Shown: positions 31,130 to 41,227, counted from the first letter of the stretch. The stretch is DNA of 48,112 nucleotides from an uncultured beta proteobacterium (GCA_903928055.1 CAIYPG010000121.1:1-48112), one strand, 5' to 3'. Numbers and translations: made by a program. Notes: generated by a model from the letters alone, not told the origin.

Positions 31130-33253
31130 ATGAATACCGCTGCAACTTCCGCAACCCCCGTCATTCCGCCGCGTGCGCTGGTGACGCGCAGCATCGTCAC
31201 CGAAGCCCTGCGCGAGGCCGCGGTCAAGCTGCTGCCGCAGCACCAGTGGCGCAACCCGGTGATGTTCGTGGTGTATGTGGGCAGCATCCTCACCACGATC
31301 CTGTGGGCGCAGTCGCTGGGAGCATCGCGTGCTTCCGGCACGGAGGGTTCCGGATTCATCCTGGCGATCTCGTTGTGGCTGTGGTTCACGGTGATCTTTG
31401 CCAATTTTGCCGAAGCCGTGGCCGAGGGCCGCAGCAAGGCCCAGGCGGCGGCGCTGCGCAGTGCCAAGCGCGATGTGTTTGCGAAGAAGCTGTCCGAGCC
31501 GCGGCGCGATGCCGAGCAGACCAGCACCGGTTCGCTGAACCTTCGCAAGGGCGACTGGTTCCTGGTCGAGGCTGGCGATTTCATTCCCGCCGATGGTGAG
31601 GTCATCGAGGGCGTCGCATCGGTGGACGAATCGGCGATCACCGGCGAATCCGCACCGGTCATTCGCGAGTCGGGCGGGGATTTCTCCTCCATCACCGGTG
31701 GCACGCGCGTGCTGTCGGACTGGCTGGTGGCGCGCGTCAGCGCCAATCCGGGCGAGGCCTTCCTGGATCGCATGATCGCCATGGTGGAGGGCGCGCGCCG
31801 GCAGAAGACGCCGAACGAGATCGCGCTGTCCATCCTGCTGGTGAAGATGACGATCGTGTTCATGCTGGCGACGGTGACGCTGCTGCCGTTCTCGATTTAC
31901 GCGGTCGATCTGGCGCAATCCGGAAGCCCGGTCACGATCACCGTGCTCGTGGCGCTGCTGGTCTGCCTGATTCCCACCACGATCGGCGGGCTGCTGTCCG
32001 CGATCGGCCTGGCAGGCATCGGTCGCATGCTGCGGGCCAATGTGATTGCCACCTCGGGTCGCGCGGTGGAAGCCGCGGGTGACGTGGATACGCTGCTTCT
32101 CGACAAGACCGGCACGATCACGCTGGGCAATCGCCAGGCCTCGAACTTCCTTCACGCCAGCGGCGTGACCGAACAGGAACTGGCCGATACTGCGCAGATT
32201 TCGTCGCTCGCCGATGAAACGCCGGAAGGCCGCTCCATCGTGGTGCTGGCCAAGCAGAAATTCAACCTGCGCGAACGCGACGTCAAGGCGCTGAACGCGC
32301 AGTTCGTGCCGTTCTCGGCCCACACCCGCATGAGCGGCGTGGACATGCCTGACCATGGCGGGCGCGAGATCCGCAAGGGCGCCTTCGATGCCATCCGTGT
32401 CTGGGTGGAAACAAAAGGTGCGGCATTCCCTGCGGAGGTGAAGCTGATCGTTGACAGCGTTGCGCGCCGCGGCTCCACGCCGCTGGTTGTGGCAGAAACG
32501 ACGGGCGGCGTCGCGCGGGTGCTTGGTGTGATCGAGCTTAAGGACGTGGTCAAGGGCGGCATCAAGGAGCGCTTTGCCGCGCTGCGCCGCATGGGCATCC
32601 GCACGGTCATGATCACTGGCGATAACCGCCTGACGGCCGCGGCCATTGCGGCCGAGGCCGGCGTGGATGATTTCCTTGCCGAGGCCACGCCCGAGGCCAA
32701 GCTGCGCCTCATCCGCGAAACCCAGGACCAGGGCAGGCTGGTTGCGATGACGGGCGACGGTACGAATGACGCGCCGGCGCTGGCACAGGCTGATGTGGCC
32801 GTGGCCATGAATACCGGCACCCAGGCCGCCAAGGAGGCCGGCAACATGGTGGACTTGGATTCCAATCCCACCAAGCTCATCGAAATCGTGGAGATCGGCA
32901 AGCAATTGCTGATGACGCGCGGTGCGCTGACCACGTTTTCGATTGCCAATGACATCGCGAAGTACTTTGCCATCATCCCGGCGGCCTTTGCCTCGACCTA
33001 TCCGCAGCTGAATGCGCTCAACGTCATGCACCTGGCAAGCCCCGCCAGCGCCATCCTGTCGGCGGTGATCTTCAATGCGCTGATCATCGTCGCACTCATT
33101 CCGCTGGCATTGAAGGGCGTGCGCTATCGCGCCGTGGGTGCGGCAACGGTGCTGCGCGACAACACGCTGATCTACGGCGTCGGCGGCATCATCGTGCCGT
33201 TTGTCGGCATCAAGATCATCGACATGCTGATTGCCGCTCTCGGTCTCGCCTGA
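31130..33253 (+). CDS. kdpB: Potassium-transporting ATPase subunit KdpB
   Basis: KdpB is the P-type ATPase subunit that hydrolyses ATP and drives K+ through KdpA. The product is 707 residues. The phosphorylated Asp325 lies in [13 protein letters not shown]; also seen are [13 protein letters not shown] (actuator TGES), [17 protein letters not shown] in helix 4, the nucleotide-domain block [11 protein letters not shown], and [21 protein letters not shown]. It starts 11 bases after kdpA. Confidence 0.97.
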   Translation: MNTAATSATPVIPPRALVTRSIVTEALREAAVKLLPQHQWRNPVMFVVYVGSILTTILWAQSLGASRASGTEGSGFILAISLWLWFTVIFANFAEAVAEGRSKAQAAALRSAKRDVFAKKLSEPRRDAEQTSTGSLNLRKGDWFLVEAGDFIPADGEVIEGVASVDESAITGESAPVIRESGGDFSSITGGTRVLSDWLVARVSANPGEAFLDRMIAMVEGARRQKTPNEIALSILLVKMTIVFMLATVTLLPFSIYAVDLAQSGSPVTITVLVALLVCLIPTTIGGLLSAIGLAGIGRMLRANVIATSGRAVEAAGDVDTLLLDKTGTITLGNRQASNFLHASGVTEQELADTAQISSLADETPEGRSIVVLAKQKFNLRERDVKALNAQFVPFSAHTRMSGVDMPDHGGREIRKGAFDAIRVWVETKGAAFPAEVKLIVDSVARRGSTPLVVAETTGGVARVLGVIELKDVVKGGIKERFAALRRMGIRTVMITGDNRLTAAAIAAEAGVDDFLAEATPEAKLRLIRETQDQGRLVAMTGDGTNDAPALAQADVAVAMNTGTQAAKEAGNMVDLDSNPTKLIEIVEIGKQLLMTRGALTTFSIANDIAKYFAIIPAAFASTYPQLNALNVMHLASPASAILSAVIFNALIIVALIPLALKGVRYRAVGAATVLRDNTLIYGVGGIIVPFVGIKIIDMLIAALGLA

Positions 33254-33278
33254 GCCTGTAGCCACAAAGGAGAACACC

Positions 33279-33851
33279 ATGTTCAAGGAATTCCGTCCCG
33301 CCCTGGTGATGCTGCTGTTGCTGACCGTCATCACGGGCATCGCCTATCCATTGATCGTCACAGGTCTCGGGAGGGTGATGTTCAGCAACCCGTCCAACGG
33401 CAGCCTCATCATGAAAGAAGACAAGCCCGTGGGCTCCCTGCTCATCGGCCAGCCCTTCAGCGATCCGAAGCATTTCTGGAGCCGGCCGTCGGCGACTTCA
33501 CCCTATGCCTACAACGCCTCGGCATCTTCAGGTTCGAACCAGGGGCCCCTGAATCCCGCGCTCAAGGAGGCGGTGGAGGGGCGCGTCAAGGCGCTGCGTG
33601 ACGCCGACCCCGGCAACAATGCGGCCGTGCCGGTGGATCTGGTCACGGCCTCGGCGAGCGGCCTTGATCCGCACATCAGCCCCGCGGCAGCGGAGTATCA
33701 GGTGCGGCGTGTGGCACGTGAGCGCAAGATGGCCGAAGACCGCGTACGCGCGCTGGTGGCAGAGGCCACCGAAGGCCGGCAGCTCGGTTTTCTGGGCGAG
33801 CCGCGCGTGAACGTGCTGAAGCTGAACCTCGCCCTGGATGCAGCCCACTGA
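33279..33851 (+). CDS. kdpC: Potassium-transporting ATPase subunit KdpC
   Basis: KdpC is the small subunit with one N-terminal helix and a periplasmic domain, which assists nucleotide binding and complex assembly. The product is 190 residues from ATG 33279 (AAGGAG). Features are [84 protein letters not shown] and [14 protein letters not shown]. Confidence 0.96.
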   Translation: MFKEFRPALVMLLLLTVITGIAYPLIVTGLGRVMFSNPSNGSLIMKEDKPVGSLLIGQPFSDPKHFWSRPSATSPYAYNASASSGSNQGPLNPALKEAVEGRVKALRDADPGNNAAVPVDLVTASASGLDPHISPAAAEYQVRRVARERKMAEDRVRALVAEATEGRQLGFLGEPRVNVLKLNLALDAAH

Positions 33852-33861
33852 GGAGTTGGCC

Positions 33862-34158
33862 ATGGATGCTCTAAACCGGATCAGGCCGCTGCTGTTGGCG
33901 GTGGGATTGCTGGGCCTTTCCGCCCATGCCCTTGCCACCGGCTGGTACCGTCCGCCCAACCAGACGTTCACGGCCCAGTGCAGCAAGGCAGCCCTGGCCG
34001 CTCATCCGGGGACGATCGAACGCGTCCACGTCAATACGACGGGCCCCGGTGTGAAGGTGCGGATCTACATCGAACAGGCCGACGGACAGGAATGGATCAT
34101 CTTCTGTGACGGCATGTCGGGCGTGATCGAAAAATCCATTCTCGTCGATGACCTTTGA
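33862..34158 (+). CDS. Secreted 98-residue protein inserted between kdpC and kdpD
   Basis: From ATG 33862 (GAGGAG). A signal peptide (about 1-24, cleavage after ALA) is followed by a short mature part with beta-strand pattern and two Cys (TAQCSK and IIFCDG). The end, RIYIEQADGQEWIIFCDGMSGVIEK, faintly resembles a PepSY-like strand pattern. It starts ten bases after kdpC and 40 bases before kdpD, so it shares the kdp transcript. Not part of the standard kdp set; role unknown, possibly periplasmic and linked to pump or sensor. Confidence 0.65.
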   Translation: MDALNRIRPLLLAVGLLGLSAHALATGWYRPPNQTFTAQCSKAALAAHPGTIERVHVNTTGPGVKVRIYIEQADGQEWIIFCDGMSGVIEKSILVDDL

Positions 34159-34198
34159 ACGTGCGGCGCCATGAGTTTGGCACTATCCTGTCCGTTCC

Positions 34199-36952
34199 AT
34201 GAGTGAAGATCGACCCGACCCCGATGCCCTGCTCGCGCGCGTGCAGCGCGAGGAGGCGCGCCGCGTCCGCGGGCGGCTGAAGGTCTTTTTCGGCGCATCC
34301 GCCGGCGTTGGCAAGACCTACGCCATGCTGTCCGCCGCGCACGAGAAGCGCGACGAAGGTGTGGATGTCGTGATCGGCATCGTCGAAACCCACCGTCGCG
34401 CGGATACCGAAGCGCTGCTCGCCGGCCTGGAAATGCTGCCGGCCCGGCAGGTGGAATACAAGGGCGCGACACTGCGCGAATTCGACCTCGATGCGGCGCT
34501 GGCACGAAAGCCCGCCCTGATCATCGTCGACGAACTGGCGCATACCAACGCGCAGGGCTCGCGCCATCCCAAGCGCTGGAACGACGTCGAGGAACTGCTC
34601 GATGCCGGCATTGACGTGTTTACCGCCGTCAACGTGCAGCACCTGGAAAGCCTCAAGGACGCGGTGGCCGGCATCACCCAGGTGCGGATCTGGGAAACCG
34701 TGCCGGATACCGTGTTCGACAGTGCCGACGAAGTGGAGCTCGTCGACTTGCCGCCGGACGAGCTGATCGCGCGCCTGCGCGAGGGCAAGGTGTACATGGC
34801 CGCGCAGGCCGAGCGCGCGATCCAGAATTTCTTCCGCAAGGGCAATCTCATCGCCCTGCGCGAAATGGCGCTGCGGCGCACTGCCGAGCGCGTCGAAGAA
34901 CAGATGCGCGACTACCGCGAGCATCAGGGCATCACCGAGGTGTGGCAGGCGGGCGAACGCCTGCTCGTCTGCATTGGTCCGGGGGAAATGGCCGCGCCGC
35001 TGGTGCGTGCCGGACGGCGCCTGGCGAATGCACTGCATGCCGAATGGATCGTCGCCTATGTCGAGACGCCCGGACTGCAACGGCTGCCGCCGGAGGAACG
35101 CGACCGCGTGATGGAAGAACTGCGCACTGCCGAGCAGCTTGGGGCGCGCACGGTGACCCTGTCGGCGCCGCAGATGAGCACGGCGATCCTCGATTACGCG
35201 CATGAACAGAACATCACCCGCATCGTGCTGGGCAAGCCGCGGCGCAGCGGCTGGCGGCGCTGGCTGTTCGGTTCGGTGGTGGACACGCTGGTGCGTGAGG
35301 CCGGCGACATCGGCATGCATCTGATCGGAGCTGCTTCCACGCCGGATGCGGTCCGGAACAATCCCATGCTGGCGCGCAGCCGGGCATACCTTGGCCTGCA
35401 GCAGCACAGCGCGGACAAGAAACGCTGGATGGGATATGTCGCCGGTGCTGTCGCGACGGCTGCAGCGAGCTTTGTCGGATGGATCTCCGGGCCCACGCAC
35501 GAGCTGGTGAACGTGGTCATGATCTACCTTCTTGGCGTGATGCTGGTGGCGATGCGGTTCGGACGCGGCCCGTCCATCTTCACTGCGGCGCTGTCGGTGG
35601 CCGTCTTTGACTTCGCGTTCATTCCGCCGGCATTCACGTTCGCGGTCTCTGACACGCGCTATGTTGTAACTTTTGCGGTGATGTTCTTGGTCGGCATCGT
35701 GATCAGCAACCTCACGGCCAGCCTGCGTACCCAGGCGCGCATTGCCGGGTATCGTGAAAAACGCGCGGCTGCGCTCTATGAGTTCAGCCGCGTGCTTGCC
35801 GCCAGCCATGCCGAGTCGGAAGTAGTCGAGGCAGCGGTGAAGCACATCGGCGACGAATTCCAGGGGCAGTGCGTGCTGCTGTTCGCCGATGCGCAGGGCC
35901 GGGTTGAATATCCCAAAGCCCCGAGCCAGACCGGTTCGCTGCATGGCGCGGACCTGGCCGTGGCGCAATGGGTTCATGACAACGGACATCCGGCCGGGCA
36001 GGGCACGGATACGCTGGCTGGCGCCGAGGCGGTCTACCTGCCGCTGAAGGGCGCCGAACAGACGCTCGCGGTGCTGGCGATCCTGCCGATCAACCTTCGC
36101 CGCCTGTTCCTGCCCGAACAGCAGCGGCTGCTGGAGACCTTCCTCAGCCAGACCGGGATCGCGCTGGAGCGCATCCGGCTCTCGGCGTCGGCACAGCAGG
36201 CCCAGATCAAGGTGGAGACCGAGAGCCTGCGCAATTCGCTGCTGGCCGGCATTTCGCATGACCTGCGTACGCCGCTTGCGGCGATCATCGGCGCGGCCAG
36301 CACGCTGGATGGCGATGATGCGCGCCTCGATGTCGATTCGCGGCGCGAACTGGCGCGCAACATCCACGATGAGGCGCAGCGCATGGCGCGCCTCGCGAAC
36401 AACATCCTCGACATGGCCCGGCTGGATTCGGGTGCCGTGACCCTCAACCGCGAGTGGTATCCGCTGGAGGAGATCGTCGGCGGCGTGCTCAGCCGCCTGC
36501 AGCCACGCCTTGAAGGCCGTCCGGTCAGCATTTCGCTGCCGCGGGACCTGCCGCTGCTGCATCTGGATGCCGTGTTGATCGAGCAGCTCTTCGTCAACCT
36601 GATCGAAAATGCGCTGAAGTACACGCCGACGGATTCCGCCATCGCCGTATCGGCTTCGCGTGACGCGACGGAGGTGACCGTCACGCTGGCCGATCGCGGC
36701 CCCGGCATTCCGCCGGGCAGCGAGGAGGCGCTGTTCGACAAGTTCTATCGCGCCAAGCCCGAACAGACGCAAAGCGGCGTGGGCCTCGGCCTGACGATCT
36801 GCCGCGCCATCGTCACGGCGCATGGCGGGCGCATCTGGGCGGAGAATCGCGCCGAAGGCGGCGCGCAGTTCCATTTCACCCTGCCCATCGAGCCGGAGCC
36901 CGACATGCCGCCGGTGGATGAAATGCCGCCGGCGGGAGCGGAGGCCCCATGA
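34199..36952 (+). CDS. kdpD: Sensor histidine kinase KdpD
   Basis: KdpD senses low K+ or osmotic state and controls KdpE. The product is 917 residues. The N-terminal KdpD domain begins LKVFFGASAGVGKTYAML (Walker A, about 28-45), with IVDELAHTNAQGSRHPKRW; a USP-like domain covers about 250-375; four membrane helices lie at about 405-505; a GAF-like region follows. The kinase core has phosphoacceptor His687 (SHDLRTPLAAIIGAAS), N-box NLIENALKYTP and VGLGLTICRAIVTAHGG. The stop overlaps the kdpE start (ATGA). Confidence 0.96.
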   Translation: MSEDRPDPDALLARVQREEARRVRGRLKVFFGASAGVGKTYAMLSAAHEKRDEGVDVVIGIVETHRRADTEALLAGLEMLPARQVEYKGATLREFDLDAALARKPALIIVDELAHTNAQGSRHPKRWNDVEELLDAGIDVFTAVNVQHLESLKDAVAGITQVRIWETVPDTVFDSADEVELVDLPPDELIARLREGKVYMAAQAERAIQNFFRKGNLIALREMALRRTAERVEEQMRDYREHQGITEVWQAGERLLVCIGPGEMAAPLVRAGRRLANALHAEWIVAYVETPGLQRLPPEERDRVMEELRTAEQLGARTVTLSAPQMSTAILDYAHEQNITRIVLGKPRRSGWRRWLFGSVVDTLVREAGDIGMHLIGAASTPDAVRNNPMLARSRAYLGLQQHSADKKRWMGYVAGAVATAAASFVGWISGPTHELVNVVMIYLLGVMLVAMRFGRGPSIFTAALSVAVFDFAFIPPAFTFAVSDTRYVVTFAVMFLVGIVISNLTASLRTQARIAGYREKRAAALYEFSRVLAASHAESEVVEAAVKHIGDEFQGQCVLLFADAQGRVEYPKAPSQTGSLHGADLAVAQWVHDNGHPAGQGTDTLAGAEAVYLPLKGAEQTLAVLAILPINLRRLFLPEQQRLLETFLSQTGIALERIRLSASAQQAQIKVETESLRNSLLAGISHDLRTPLAAIIGAASTLDGDDARLDVDSRRELARNIHDEAQRMARLANNILDMARLDSGAVTLNREWYPLEEIVGGVLSRLQPRLEGRPVSISLPRDLPLLHLDAVLIEQLFVNLIENALKYTPTDSAIAVSASRDATEVTVTLADRGPGIPPGSEEALFDKFYRAKPEQTQSGVGLGLTICRAIVTAHGGRIWAENRAEGGAQFHFTLPIEPEPDMPPVDEMPPAGAEAP

Positions 36953-37656
36953 CCACCTCACGCCCGGTGGTGGTGGTTATCGAGGACGAGGCACCGATAC
37001 GCCAGGTCATCCGCACCGGCCTTGCCTCGCATGGCTATGAGGTGCACGAGGCGGACAACGGCAAGCTCGGGCTCGTCGAGGCGGCCACCCGCAAGCCCGA
37101 CCTGGTGATCCTCGACCTGGGCCTGCCGGACATGGACGGCGTTGAAGTGGTGAAGCAGTTGCGCACCTGGACCTCGCTGCCCATCATCATCCTGTCGGCG
37201 CGGACCATGGAGATGGACAAGATCGCCGCACTGGATGCCGGCGCGGACGACTACCTCACCAAGCCGTTCAGCATGGGCGAACTTCTGGCGCGACTGCGGG
37301 TTTCACTGCGCCATGTCGCGCGCGTCTCGGAAGATGCGGGCAGCGTGTTCGAACTTGACGGATCCGGAAGGAAAATGCGAGTGGACCTCGCGCACCGGCG
37401 TGTGCTGCTCGATAACACCGAAGTGCATCTGACGCCAATCGAATACCGCCTGCTCGCCGTGCTGGTGAAGAACGCCGGCAAGGTCGTCACGCACCGGCAG
37501 TTGCTGAAGTACGTCTGGGGTCCGGGCCATGTGGACCGGCCGCACTATCTGCGCATCTACATGGGCTGCCTGCGGGCGAAACTGGAAGCCGATCCGGCAC
37601 GGCCGCGTTTTCTGCATACCGAAATCGGCGTGGGATATCGGCTGGCGGCGGAGTAG
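36949..37656 (+). CDS. kdpE: Response regulator KdpE
   Basis: KdpE is the OmpR-type regulator activating the kdp promoter when phosphorylated by KdpD. The product is 235 residues, with receiver acidic pair ED (12-13), phosphoacceptor Asp56 (VILDLGLPDMDG) and Lys105 (YLTKPF). The winged helix shows LTPIEYRLLAVLVKNAGKVVTH, KYVWGPGHVDRPHYLRIYMGCLRAKLE, and TEIGVGYRL, which are typical of KdpE. Confidence 0.95.
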   Translation: MTTSRPVVVVIEDEAPIRQVIRTGLASHGYEVHEADNGKLGLVEAATRKPDLVILDLGLPDMDGVEVVKQLRTWTSLPIIILSARTMEMDKIAALDAGADDYLTKPFSMGELLARLRVSLRHVARVSEDAGSVFELDGSGRKMRVDLAHRRVLLDNTEVHLTPIEYRLLAVLVKNAGKVVTHRQLLKYVWGPGHVDRPHYLRIYMGCLRAKLEADPARPRFLHTEIGVGYRLAAE

Positions 37657-37691
37657 TGTGTTTTTGCAGACGGCTTTCTGAGACTTGAAGA

Positions 37692-37803
37692 AAATCCCCC
37701 CTGTCCCCCCTTTGACAAGGGGGGAACCCTCCGATTGACCACTGTGTTGCTTCACCCCCTTGTCAAAGGGGGCGGACGCGGCGTCAGCCGCGCCGGGGGA
37801 TTT
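37692..37803. repeat. MITE-like element with AAATCCCCC ends, copy 2
   Basis: The 112-bp element has AAATCCCCC at the left and GGGGGATTT at the right. Internal pieces CCTGTCCCCCC, CCCCCTTGTCAAAGGGGG, CGGACGCGGCGTCAGCCGCG match the copy at 28572-28688. It lies between convergent kdpE and ggt and may serve as terminator for both. Confidence 0.85.
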
Positions 37804-37822
37804 GCTTTCGGTTGAATCGCCA

Positions 37823-39574
37823 CTAATCCCCCAGCGCCACCCCTTCGCGCCGCGGATCGGCCCCGCCGCTCAATCCCTTCCCCGGAGTGATCGCAATCAC
37901 ATGCACGCCGCTCGACATCGGCAGCACCCGCACCGCATGGCCGCGGGCGCGCAACTGTGGCGCGAGGTCTTCGGCCGCGGTGCCGGCTTCCAGTTCGGTG
38001 GTGCGGTTGCGGCTGCCGAAGTTCGGCAGGTCGGCCGCCTGCTGTGCATCCAGCTTCCAGTCGATCAGTCCGACCAGGGTCTTCGCCACGTAATTGATGA
38101 TCATGCTGCCGCCGGGCGAGCCGAGCACGTAGCGGAGGCGATTCTGCGCATCGAATACCAGCGTCGGTGCCATGGAGCTGCGCGGGCGCTTGCCGGGCTC
38201 GACGCGATTGGCGGCCGGCATGCCGTTGCTGGAGGGCAGCAGTGAAAAATCGGTGAGCTGGTTGTTGAGCAGGAAGCCGCGCACGAGGATGCGGCTGCCG
38301 AAGGCCGATTCAACCGAGGAGGTGAAGGACACGGCGTTGCCATCGTCATCGACCACGGAGATCTGGGTGGTGGAAGGCAGTGCGGCGGTGTGGTCGTCGC
38401 CGAAGGCCTGCGCGCCGGCAAAGTCACCCGGCGGCGCGGTGCCCAGGCTGCGATCGTCGCGGATCAGCGCGCTGCGCCTGGCGAGGTAATTGCGGTCAAG
38501 CAGTTGCGCCAGCGGCGGCGTCACGAAATCAGGATCGGCAAGATAGCGGTCGCGATCGGCATAGGCAAGGCGCCCGGCTTCCGAAAAGAGATGTACCGCC
38601 TCCAGCGAGCCGGGCTTCATCTTCGCGAGCGGAAAACGTTCCAGCATGGCCAGCATCATGGCAATGGTCGCGGTGCCGGACGAGGGCGGCGGCATGCCGC
38701 AGATGTGCTGTGTGCGATAAACGCTGCACAGTACTTCGCGGCGCCTGGGTTGATAGGCGGCGATGTCCTGCACGGTCATGTCGCCAGGGCGCATATGAGC
38801 GTGCACGGCGGCCACGATGTCGGCGGCGATGTCGCCCTGATAGAACGCCTTGGCGCCTTCACGGGAGATCGTGCGCAGCACGCGGCCGAGTTCGGGGTTG
38901 TTGAGCGTTTCGCCGGCCCGCAGGGGTGTGCCGTCCGGGTGATGGAACAGCGCGCGTGCCGCGGTGTTCTTCGACAGCAGCGTGTCCGAGGCGATCAGTT
39001 CGGCGAGGCGCTGCGAAACGGGAAAGCCGTCGTCGGCGAGGCGCAGGGCCGGCGCGAACAATGCCTGCCACGGCAGTCGGCCATGCGCGCGATGCGCCGC
39101 CTCCAGCATGGCGAGCACGCCTGGAACACCGACGGAGAGGCCCGATGCCACTGCATCGCCAAACCGCAGCGGCTTGCCGTCGACCAGGAAGCGTTCCGGT
39201 GTTGCCGCGGCCGGCGCGGTTTCGCGGCCGTCCCAGGCAGCCATGCGTCTGGTCTTTGCATCGTAATGGATCAGGAAGCCGCCGCCGCCGATGCCTGAGG
39301 ACTGGGGCTCGACCATGTTCAGCACCATCTGCACGGCGATGGCGGCATCGAGCGCATTGCCGCCGGCCCGCAGCATGGCCCGGCCGGCTTCGGCGGCGAG
39401 CGGATCGGCTGCGACCACCATGTGGCGTTTCGCGGTGACCAGGTGCTTCGTGACGCGGCCGGTGGCGGCTTCGGGTGGGGTGTCGGCACCGTCGGACTGT
39501 GCCCGTGCCGGCAGCGCCACGCAGGCCAGCAGCAGCGTGGTGATGCGGATGACGCGCGTCAGGCGCAACTGCAC
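37823..39574 (-). CDS. ggt: Gamma-glutamyltransferase
   Basis: GGT cleaves the gamma-glutamyl bond of glutathione and similar peptides in the periplasm. The product is 583 residues from GTG 39574 (GGAG upstream). A signal peptide (about 1-25) is followed by MVVAADPLAAEAGRAMLRAGGNALDAAIA, SSGIGGGGFLIHYD, and WDGRETAP (substrate-binding Arg117). The autocatalytic Thr402 heads the small subunit (TTQISVVDDDGNAVSFTSSVE). The C-terminal GSPGGS block is present. Next to an acidic amino-acid importer, it may release glutamate for uptake. Confidence 0.95.
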   Translation of the reverse strand: MQLRLTRVIRITTLLLACVALPARAQSDGADTPPEAATGRVTKHLVTAKRHMVVAADPLAAEAGRAMLRAGGNALDAAIAVQMVLNMVEPQSSGIGGGGFLIHYDAKTRRMAAWDGRETAPAAATPERFLVDGKPLRFGDAVASGLSVGVPGVLAMLEAAHRAHGRLPWQALFAPALRLADDGFPVSQRLAELIASDTLLSKNTAARALFHHPDGTPLRAGETLNNPELGRVLRTISREGAKAFYQGDIAADIVAAVHAHMRPGDMTVQDIAAYQPRRREVLCSVYRTQHICGMPPPSSGTATIAMMLAMLERFPLAKMKPGSLEAVHLFSEAGRLAYADRDRYLADPDFVTPPLAQLLDRNYLARRSALIRDDRSLGTAPPGDFAGAQAFGDDHTAALPSTTQISVVDDDGNAVSFTSSVESAFGSRILVRGFLLNNQLTDFSLLPSSNGMPAANRVEPGKRPRSSMAPTLVFDAQNRLRYVLGSPGGSMIINYVAKTLVGLIDWKLDAQQAADLPNFGSRNRTTELEAGTAAEDLAPQLRARGHAVRVLPMSSGVHVIAITPGKGLSGGADPRREGVALGD

Positions 39575-39657
39575 GGAACTCCGAACGGGGAATGTCTGAT
39601 AATAATCATTGTTCAGACTTGCCTTGAACAATGAATGACCAGTGAAACTGGTAATAA

Positions 39658-40386
39658 TCAGTGCTGAAGAATCTTCGACAGGAAGAGCTGCGCGCGTTCC
39701 GAGCGCGGCTTGCCGAAGAAGTCCTCCTTGGTGGTATCCTCGACGATTTCGCCACGGTCCATGAAGATGACGCGGTTTGCGACCTTGCGTGCGAAGCCCA
39801 TTTCGTGGGTGACGCACATCATGGTCATGCCTTCCTGCGCCAGCGCCACCATCACGTCCAGCACTTCGTTGATCATCTCCGGATCGAGCGCGGAGGTAGG
39901 CTCGTCGAACAGCATGCACATCGGGTCCATCGCCATGGCCCGAGCAATCGCGACGCGCTTCTGCTGTCCGCCGGAGAGCTGGCCGGGGAATTTCGGGGCC
40001 TGCGCCTTCAGGCCGACGCGCTCGAGCAGCTTCAGGCCTTTTTCAATCGACTCTTCCTTGCCGCGGTTCATGACCCGTATTTGCGCGAGGGTGAGGTTTT
40101 CCATGATGGTGAGGTGCGGGAACAGTTCGAAGTTCTGGAACACCATGCCGACGCGCGCACGCAACTTCGGCAGGTCGGTGCTCGGATCGCTCACCGACAG
40201 CCCGTCGATCCTGATTTCGCCCTTTTCGAAGGGCTCCAGGGCATTGACGCACTTGATCAGCGTGGACTTTCCCGAACCGGAGGGGCCGCATACGACCACC
40301 ACTTCGCCCTTCTTGACGCTGGTGGTGCAATTGGTGAGGACCTGGAATGTTCCATACCACTTGCTGACGTCTTTGATTTCAATCAT
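39658..40386 (-). CDS. gltL: Amino-acid ABC transporter ATPase, GltL type
   Basis: The product is 242 residues. Walker [11 protein letters not shown]-loop [12 protein letters not shown], signature [14 protein letters not shown], Walker [14 protein letters not shown] and switch THEMGFA are all present, in the polar amino-acid (GlnQ/GltL) subgroup. It powers import through GltJ and GltK. Its first 13 codons are duplicated 108 bp upstream, in frame. Confidence 0.93.
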   Translation of the reverse strand: MIEIKDVSKWYGTFQVLTNCTTSVKKGEVVVVCGPSGSGKSTLIKCVNALEPFEKGEIRIDGLSVSDPSTDLPKLRARVGMVFQNFELFPHLTIMENLTLAQIRVMNRGKEESIEKGLKLLERVGLKAQAPKFPGQLSGGQQKRVAIARAMAMDPMCMLFDEPTSALDPEMINEVLDVMVALAQEGMTMMCVTHEMGFARKVANRVIFMDRGEIVEDTTKEDFFGKPRSERAQLFLSKILQH

Positions 40387-40428
40387 GGCGGTGTCTCACT
40401 CAGCGAGTGTCTGAATTGGGGGCTTTAT

Positions 40429-40446
40429 AAGGGGGTGTGCCCCCTT
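40429..40446. repeat. G5/C5 hairpin between gltK and gltL
   Basis: AAGGGGG (40429-40435) pairs with CCCCCTT (40440-40446), loop TGTG. It lies inside the insert between the two copies of the gltL start. A similar hairpin is found between gltK and gltJ. Confidence 0.6.
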
Positions 40447-40458
40447 GTTCGTTCGGAA

Positions 40459-40497
40459 TCCATACCACTTGCTGACGTCTTTGATTTCGATCATGGC
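40459..40497 (-). repeat. Duplicated 5' end of gltL
   Basis: This 39-bp segment matches 40351-40389, the start of gltL, with one change (third base of codon 2). It lies exactly 108 bp upstream. On the minus strand it opens a 32-residue frame (ATG at 40494) that starts [12 protein letters not shown], continues with unrelated residues and stops at 40396, nine bases before the gltL ATG. It may act as a leader peptide or simply be a remnant. Confidence 0.85.
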
Positions 40498-40522
40498 AAT
40501 CCTTAACGATTCTCATCGAACC

Positions 40523-41194
40523 TTATCGAACGATGGCAATTTTCTTCTGCAACCGCTTGACCAGCATCGACAGCGAGAAGCAGATGACGAAGTACACCAG
40601 TGTGGCGAGCAGGAAGGACTCCACCGGCCGGTTGAAGTTGCGGCCGGCGTTCGTGAATCCGCGGAGCAGGTCATAGGCGCCGATCGCATAGACCAGCGAG
40701 GTGTCCTGGAACAGGATGATGGTCTGCGTGAGCAGCACCGGCAGCATGTTGCGGAATGCCTGGGGAAGCACGATGAGGCGCATGGTCTGGCTGTAATCAA
40801 GGCCCAGCGCAAAGCCGGCATACACCTGCCCGCGCGCCACTGACTGGATGCCGGCGCGCATGATCTCCGAGTAGTACGCCGCCTCGAACGCGGTGAAGGT
40901 GATGACCGCCGACCATTCCGCGCCCAGCGGCTTTCCGGTGAGGAAGGGGATGAGCAGGAAGAACCACAGGATCACCATCACCAGCGGCACGGAGCGCATG
41001 GTGTTGACGTAGAGTGCTGCCGGTACCTGCAGCCACTTGTGTGATGACAGACGCATCAGCGCGAGCAGCGTGCCGAAGAAGATCCCGCCGATCATGGCAA
41101 CGATCGTCAGCTCGACGCTGAACACGAGGCCCTTCAGCAGGAAGTTCTGGACCAGCGCCCAGTCGAAGAAGGAGAGGTCCAGATCGCCCATCAT
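40523..41194 (-). CDS. gltK: Amino-acid ABC transporter permease, GltK type
   Basis: The product is 223 residues with about five membrane helices (HisM/GltK family). Features are MRSVPLVMVILWFFLLIPF, AAYYSEIMRAGIQSVARGQVYAGFALGLDYSQTMRLIVLPQAFRNMLP (the EAA loop that docks the ATPase) and SLVYAIGAYDLLR. A second ATG one codon in is an equal alternative start. With GltJ it forms the membrane channel. Confidence 0.92.
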   Translation of the reverse strand: MMGDLDLSFFDWALVQNFLLKGLVFSVELTIVAMIGGIFFGTLLALMRLSSHKWLQVPAALYVNTMRSVPLVMVILWFFLLIPFLTGKPLGAEWSAVITFTAFEAAYYSEIMRAGIQSVARGQVYAGFALGLDYSQTMRLIVLPQAFRNMLPVLLTQTIILFQDTSLVYAIGAYDLLRGFTNAGRNFNRPVESFLLATLVYFVICFSLSMLVKRLQKKIAIVR

Positions 41195-41207
41195 TCGTCT
41201 CCACGGG

Positions 41208-41227
41208 AAAGGGGGCAGGCCCCCTTT
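41208..41227. repeat. G5/C5 hairpin between gltJ and gltK
   Basis: AAAGGGGGC (41208-41216) and GCCCCCTTT (41219-41227) form a near-complete palindrome with a tight loop. A short direct repeat CAGGGCGCGC flanks at about 41242 and 41281. It may be an mRNA-stabilising hairpin within the operon. Confidence 0.6.

Noticed and set aside
29253..36961. Very long minus-strand frames (633, 745 and 954 codons) opposite kdpA, kdpB and kdpD
   Set aside because: All lie exactly over confirmed kdp genes and have His/Gln/Arg-rich, motif-free translations.
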